Source: JAPLKB01 sp964429485 (lineage in GTDB: Bacteria; Desulfobacterota; Syntrophorhabdia; Syntrophorhabdales; Syntrophorhabdaceae). Taken from it: 64,000 nt of DNA. Positions 59,880 through 64,000 of the stretch are shown here, in pieces (position 1 is the stretch's first letter; each line of letters begins with the position of its first letter). Made by a program: the position numbers and the translations under genes. The stretch covers positions 11,020 to 75,019 of the forward strand of contig CAYSBW010000005.1 of assembly GCA_964429485.1 (NCBI GenBank), read 5' to 3'. A model generated the notes under the pieces. The model saw only the letters and a program-made list of their open reading frames with translations, did no database searches and had not been told where the DNA came from.

Positions 59880-62153
59880 ATGGAATATCTCACAGCCAAT
59901 AAATTTTCCTTTCAATCCAAAACTTTGCCCAAAGACACTTTTGGCGTTGTTCATCTCAAGGGATCTGAAGGAATATCCAAACCGTATGAATTCGAGATTA
60001 TGCTTGTTTCGAACAATCTTGAGGTCGATTTCGAGGAAGTGATGCAGAATAGGGCTCAGCTCGTATTTCACAGACCGGAAGGCGATGATGCCGTATATAA
60101 CGGTATTGTTGCCCATTTTGAACAATTGCATGAGATAGACGGCTATGCTTTCTACAATGCCTATCTGGTGCCTAAATTATGGTGGCTTTCCGTGACTCAG
60201 CACAACCAGATCATCCTTGATAAATCAGTGCCGGAGTTTATCAAGGATGTCCTTATAGACGGTGGACTTGCCCTGCAGGATTTTGAATTCCGCCTTCAGG
60301 AAAACTATGATCCTGTTGAATATGTCTGCCAGTATAATGAGAGCCATTTGAATTTCATTTCCCGCTGGCTGGAACGCGAAGGCATTTATTACTTTTTTGA
60401 ACAAAGGGAAAGCAGTGAAAAAGTCATATTTACCGATTTTCTTAAAGCACATGTTGATCTTCCCCAGGGGAATGAACTTATATATTCTCCTCCCTCGGGA
60501 CTTGAAAGCCTCCATATTTCTGAAGTTGTAAGTTCCTTTAGTTGCCGCCAGAGTTTGATGCCTTCAAAGATATTCATGAAAGACTACAATTACAGAAAAC
60601 CCTCTCTTGAAATATCAGGCGATGCCGATGTGGACAAAAACGGACAGGGCACGGTCTATTATTACCACAGTCATATAAAGAGCAGCAAAGAAGGGAAAAG
60701 ACTTGCAAAAATACGCGCAGAGAGCCTTCTGTGCCGTCAAAAAGAATACAGGGGTGAGGGATCGGTGCCTTTTATGCTACCGGGATTCACATTTACGCTG
60801 AAGGATCATTACAGGAAAAATTTCAACAGCAAATACCTTATAATCAATGTTGACCATGAAGGGGATCAGAGCGGCTATCTTATGTCAGGAATCAGAACAG
60901 GCACTGATGAAACGGAAAACCGGATATATTACAGGAATTACTTTACCGCCATATTGGGAAATGTCCAGTTCAGGCCTGAAATCAAGACCGAACAACCCCG
61001 GATATCCGGCACTATTGTCGCAAATGTAGATTCGGCAGGCAGCGGTCAATATGCCGAACTTGACGATATGGGCCGCTATAAAATAATCCTGCCCTTTGAC
61101 CTTTCCGGCAGAAGCGACGGAAAGGCATCTGCCTGGGTGAGGATGGCCCAGCCCTATGCAGGCAGCAACAGTGGTATGCATTTCCCTCTCCACAAAGGGA
61201 CAGAGGTATTGCTCACATTCATCGACGGCGACCCTGACAGGCCCATTATAGCGGCGGCAGTGCCTAACCCTGATACGCCGAGTCCCGTGAATGCAGACAA
61301 CCAGACCATGTCTGTTATACACACAGGCGGGCAGAACAGGATAGCAATTGAAGACAAGGAAGGGAGTGAACGGATACTGCTGCATTCACCGACAAAGGGG
61401 AGTTATGTAAGAATAGGAGCCCCGAACGATCCGCCCCCCCCGCCGGACTGGGAGGGTGAAACCAATAAGTCCGATGAGGAACATTTTGGGATGCATTGGT
61501 TTACAAACGGTTTTATTGATATTGAAGCTGCCACAAAGAATGAGGTTACAATTGGAGAAAGCACTGAATGGGTGGGAGGTATTTCGTCGGCTTTTGTACT
61601 CGGCGGAGCCTTCGACACTGTTATCGGCGATAGGATGATAACCACCGCCATAGCAAAACAGGAATTTTCTCCCACAAAATGGAGCTACAGCGAAACAGAT
61701 ACAAAAATACATGCGGCTGAGACAAAAATTACTACTTTGGAAAACCAGATGAAAGGGGTTGATAATAAGATAACTACTGAAGCAAACCGTGTCACAAATG
61801 CTAAGGTACAGGCTCTTGATCTTGACACAAAACTTACAAATCTCAAATCCCAGGTAACTACCGAACGTACTGAAGCTATAGCAACGGCGACCAGAGCATT
61901 AGCGACGGTGGATCAGGTGACAGCCGCTGAAAACAGGGCAACAGCAGCGGCAACCCATGCCATAGGTGAGGCAACCCATGCCATGGGTGAAAGGGTGGAC
62001 GCAGTAGCTTCTCGAACCGAAGCAGTGGCTGAAAAGACGGAGACTGTCGCATCCCACCTTAAGACAGCGGTGGAAGAAACTCACAGCATAGCAGTCCAGA
62101 CTCACTGCAATGCAGAAGCGAACAAACTGACCGGGCTATACAGTATTTTGTGA
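59880..62153 (+). CDS. T6SS spike protein VgrG with helical C-terminal tail
   Basis: The 757-residue protein is a second VgrG: gp27-like part (about 1-370, YVCQYNESHLNFISRWLEREGIYYFFE), gp5 OB domain (LDDMGRYKIILPFDL, MAQPYAGSNSGMHFPLHKGTEVLLTF) and a short beta part ending in a conserved-looking PPPPPDWEGE linker. From about residue 603 the protein turns into an Ala/Thr/Glu-rich helix (EAIATATRALATVDQVTAAE, RTEAVAEKTETVASHLK) of about 150 residues, probably a coiled coil. It lacks a recognisable toxin domain. Confidence 0.93.
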   Translation: MEYLTANKFSFQSKTLPKDTFGVVHLKGSEGISKPYEFEIMLVSNNLEVDFEEVMQNRAQLVFHRPEGDDAVYNGIVAHFEQLHEIDGYAFYNAYLVPKLWWLSVTQHNQIILDKSVPEFIKDVLIDGGLALQDFEFRLQENYDPVEYVCQYNESHLNFISRWLEREGIYYFFEQRESSEKVIFTDFLKAHVDLPQGNELIYSPPSGLESLHISEVVSSFSCRQSLMPSKIFMKDYNYRKPSLEISGDADVDKNGQGTVYYYHSHIKSSKEGKRLAKIRAESLLCRQKEYRGEGSVPFMLPGFTFTLKDHYRKNFNSKYLIINVDHEGDQSGYLMSGIRTGTDETENRIYYRNYFTAILGNVQFRPEIKTEQPRISGTIVANVDSAGSGQYAELDDMGRYKIILPFDLSGRSDGKASAWVRMAQPYAGSNSGMHFPLHKGTEVLLTFIDGDPDRPIIAAAVPNPDTPSPVNADNQTMSVIHTGGQNRIAIEDKEGSERILLHSPTKGSYVRIGAPNDPPPPPDWEGETNKSDEEHFGMHWFTNGFIDIEAATKNEVTIGESTEWVGGISSAFVLGGAFDTVIGDRMITTAIAKQEFSPTKWSYSETDTKIHAAETKITTLENQMKGVDNKITTEANRVTNAKVQALDLDTKLTNLKSQVTTERTEAIATATRALATVDQVTAAENRATAAATHAIGEATHAMGERVDAVASRTEAVAEKTETVASHLKTAVEETHSIAVQTHCNAEANKLTGLYSIL
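61950..61991 (+). repeat. 21-bp tandem duplication encoding heptads in VgrG tail
   Basis: Two adjacent 21-base copies (61950-61970 and 61971-61991) differ at two bases and encode ATHAIGE and ATHAMGE. The unit is exactly seven residues, the coiled-coil period. Confidence 0.85.
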
Positions 62154-62159
62154 GGATAT

Positions 62160-64000
62160 ATGAAAATATACAAAAAGAAAGAACACTCCCTTTTTATCAA
62201 GCCCTTCGGCATCGGAAACAAGATTTATTTTACTCTTACGGTTTTCATTTATTTTGACCTTACTGCTCCCGATAATCCTCTGAGTGAACAGGAGCTCTGG
62301 AAAACGATTCCCGAGCAGTTAAAACCCATGCCTGTTCTTGATGTGGGCATGGCAAAGCCTCATGGTGAGGTAATAGTGACAGGTTCATGTTTTGCGCCGA
62401 GGGATACGATGAGACAGGCGTCAATGGTATCCGTTGCGGTGGGGAAGATCAGGAAGGAACTTGCCGTATTCGGAGACCGTTATTGGAAAATGCCGATTGC
62501 AGGTTCTCCGTCAATTATTGATCCGATGCCCTTTTCAGAGATTCCCATTACATGGAACAATGCCTTCGGAGGCAAGGAATTTGCCGAAAACCCCACAGGT
62601 AAAGGCATCGATACTGTTGTTACGGTAAAAGGAGGATCTCTTGTTGCTCTCCCGAATATAGAATATCCCGGAAACTTGATAGGTTCACTGTCAGACAGAC
62701 CGAATCCGGCAGGCTTCGGTCCTCTCGACACAATGCTTCCGGTCAGGCAGAAAAAAACAGGCACATATGACGATAAATGGCTAAAAGAGCGCTGGCCCTA
62801 CTTTCCTGATGATATGGACTATGAGTTCTTCAACTGCGCGCCTGAAGATCAGTATATGGATGATTTTTTCACAGGCAGCGAATCCATAGAGATAATCAAC
62901 ATGCATCCCGATATCCAGCGGATATCTTCCCGTTTGCCGGCGCTGCGCATACGTTGTTTTGTCACGAAAAAAGAAGCTCCTAAATCAAATGTTGAATTGT
63001 TCCAGGATGTTCCGACTCACATAGATACATTGTGGCTTTTCCCTTCCATCCTCCGCGGAGTTGTCATGTACAGGGGTACAACGGAAATATTTGACGAGGA
63101 ATATGAGGATGTATCAAGAATATTTATTGCCACCGAACAGGTAAAGGATACACCTGGTACGCTTGAGTACTATCTTGAGGAGCAGAAAAAGGCGATGGAT
63201 CTGTCTGTTCCTGTCAATATGGAACCTTTGCACAAGGCATCCAAGAAGATCGGCGACATGATGAAACGGATAAAGAAAATCCCGAAGGATATTGAAGATT
63301 CCATCAAGATGGCTACCGGGAAAGCGCCTGTAATGCCGCGTACTCCTGCAGAAACAGCGGCTACAGGGAAAACTGTAATGGCGGACAGTATTGCCCTTCT
63401 TGACAAGCTGGAAGCTCAATCGAAGGGGTTCCAGCAGCAGTACGGGCACCTTATGAAGATCGATCTTACCATGTTCGAAAGGATGAGGGGAAACCTGCTG
63501 AAGCAATCAACTCACATTGACGAAAGTCTTGCCAAACTTGAGAAGGCAGCGGCAACAGCAAAAAAGGAAACGGGGACAGCTCTTAAGTCCGGAGCCGACA
63601 GCATGAGGAAAGCTGTTCCTGCCGATATTCTTGAGAAGGCAGGATTCAACCCTGAAGCCCTTCTTAAAGGGGAGAAAAAGGTAAATCCCTGGCACGACAG
63701 GGGGTTCCCGTTTGTTATTCAATGCAGGCGCAACCTTGAGGCAGACCGAAATACAACAGACATGCTCCGCAAACTTGGCATAGAACCCAGAGCGATGAAA
63801 AAAGCATGGCTCGGCGTCAACGCTGATGAGGTAATTGACCCGAAGGACCTGTGGGGTATAGCTTACAAAGAAGAGAAAAATAAAGACCTTGTTATACCGG
63901 CAGGACTTGTAATGCCCCGGTTCAACGAGGCAGTGCTCAACAGAATCCTTATCCTTTCTCCAGGCTGGGAAAAAGGAGAACCCATAACTGCAACCCATCT
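62160..64000 (+). CDS. Second DUF2169 T6SS protein, C-terminus beyond window
   Basis: The frame opens with an ATG at 62160 (GAGG just upstream) and is open to the right edge, so about 613 residues are visible. Residues about 10-330 are DUF2169 (GDRYWK, NAFGGKEFAENPTGKG, LPNIEYPGNLIGSLSDRPNPAGF, RWPYFPDDMDYEFFNCAP, NMHPD), parallel to the first adaptor. Residues about 335-510 are helical and polar. From about 520 on there is a further globular part (NPWHDRGFPFVIQCRRNLEAD, PKDLWGIAYKEE, LVIPAGLVMPRFNEAVLNRILIL) that I do not recognise and that the first DUF2169 protein lacks. It is 6 bp from the second vgrG. Confidence 0.9.
   Translation, partial: MKIYKKKEHSLFIKPFGIGNKIYFTLTVFIYFDLTAPDNPLSEQELWKTIPEQLKPMPVLDVGMAKPHGEVIVTGSCFAPRDTMRQASMVSVAVGKIRKELAVFGDRYWKMPIAGSPSIIDPMPFSEIPITWNNAFGGKEFAENPTGKGIDTVVTVKGGSLVALPNIEYPGNLIGSLSDRPNPAGFGPLDTMLPVRQKKTGTYDDKWLKERWPYFPDDMDYEFFNCAPEDQYMDDFFTGSESIEIINMHPDIQRISSRLPALRIRCFVTKKEAPKSNVELFQDVPTHIDTLWLFPSILRGVVMYRGTTEIFDEEYEDVSRIFIATEQVKDTPGTLEYYLEEQKKAMDLSVPVNMEPLHKASKKIGDMMKRIKKIPKDIEDSIKMATGKAPVMPRTPAETAATGKTVMADSIALLDKLEAQSKGFQQQYGHLMKIDLTMFERMRGNLLKQSTHIDESLAKLEKAAATAKKETGTALKSGADSMRKAVPADILEKAGFNPEALLKGEKKVNPWHDRGFPFVIQCRRNLEADRNTTDMLRKLGIEPRAMKKAWLGVNADEVIDPKDLWGIAYKEEKNKDLVIPAGLVMPRFNEAVLNRILILSPGWEKGEPITATH

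Noticed and set aside
1..64000. CRISPR arrays, tRNA or rRNA genes, insertion sequences, phage integrase
   Set aside because: Reading both strands showed no regularly spaced repeats, cloverleaf sequences, transposase or integrase frames; a dedicated scan would be needed for certainty.

Overview
The window reads as chromosome of a Gram-negative, deltaproteobacterial-type organism (Desulfobacterota-like; lineage inferred only from gene content and low GC, no marker search was possible). Supporting this are a TolC/HlyD efflux pair, an Mla-type lipid transport operon, many lipoproteins, a minimal SufC-SufB pair, a UbiD-family decarboxylase and a complete type VI secretion system (T6SS). I found no rRNA, tRNA, CRISPR array, insertion sequence or integrase by reading.

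Region 1 (1-8.1 kb, minus strand): end of an RND-type efflux adaptor with its TolC partner, then a tightly coupled housekeeping operon pgpA-pncC-thpR-recA-alaS-crp in which the last five genes overlap by 4 nt at each junction. A divergent queuosine-precursor transporter gene follows. Region 2 (8.9-17 kb, minus strand): an Mla-like operon (permease with STAS domain, ATPase, MCE protein, auxiliary lipoprotein) that continues into a sensor-less histidine kinase and a receiver-only response regulator. Upstream of it lie a small adhesin-E-like gene, a periplasmic cyclophilin and sufC-sufB. Region 3 (17.5-29.2 kb): scattered metabolic and stress genes on both strands: UbiD, two metallo-beta-lactamase-fold hydrolases (one fused to rhodanese), a beta-lactamase-like serine hydrolase, RadC, a DnaJ-like protein, small exported proteins, an incomplete peptide ABC transporter and a short NagA-like deacetylase.

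Region 4 (29.4-34.1 kb, plus strand) is a ZraP-ZraS-ZraR-like envelope stress module. It has a textbook sigma-54 promoter (TGGCAC-N5-TTGCA) with an upstream perfect palindrome, two ZraP/Spy-like periplasmic proteins around a glycine-zipper lipoprotein, then a membrane histidine kinase and a sigma-54 activator with a receiver domain.

Region 5 (34.5-64 kb, plus strand) is a T6SS locus with all thirteen core genes: tssJ-K-L-M-A-B-C-D(hcp), a terminator, then tssE-F-G-H(clpV), a cupin/NTF2-like lipoprotein, a second terminator, and a payload/adaptor island. The island holds VgrG with a hydrophobic insert, a DUF2169-coiled-coil-pentapeptide-repeat fusion, a second pentapeptide-repeat protein, DUF3540, a DUF4150 PAAR-like tip protein, a second VgrG with a helical tail and a second DUF2169 protein cut by the window end. 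Base composition rises from clpV onward, suggesting that the distal half has a different history from the core. No recognisable toxin domain lies inside the window; the cargo is either the repeat proteins and VgrG extensions or genes beyond the right edge.
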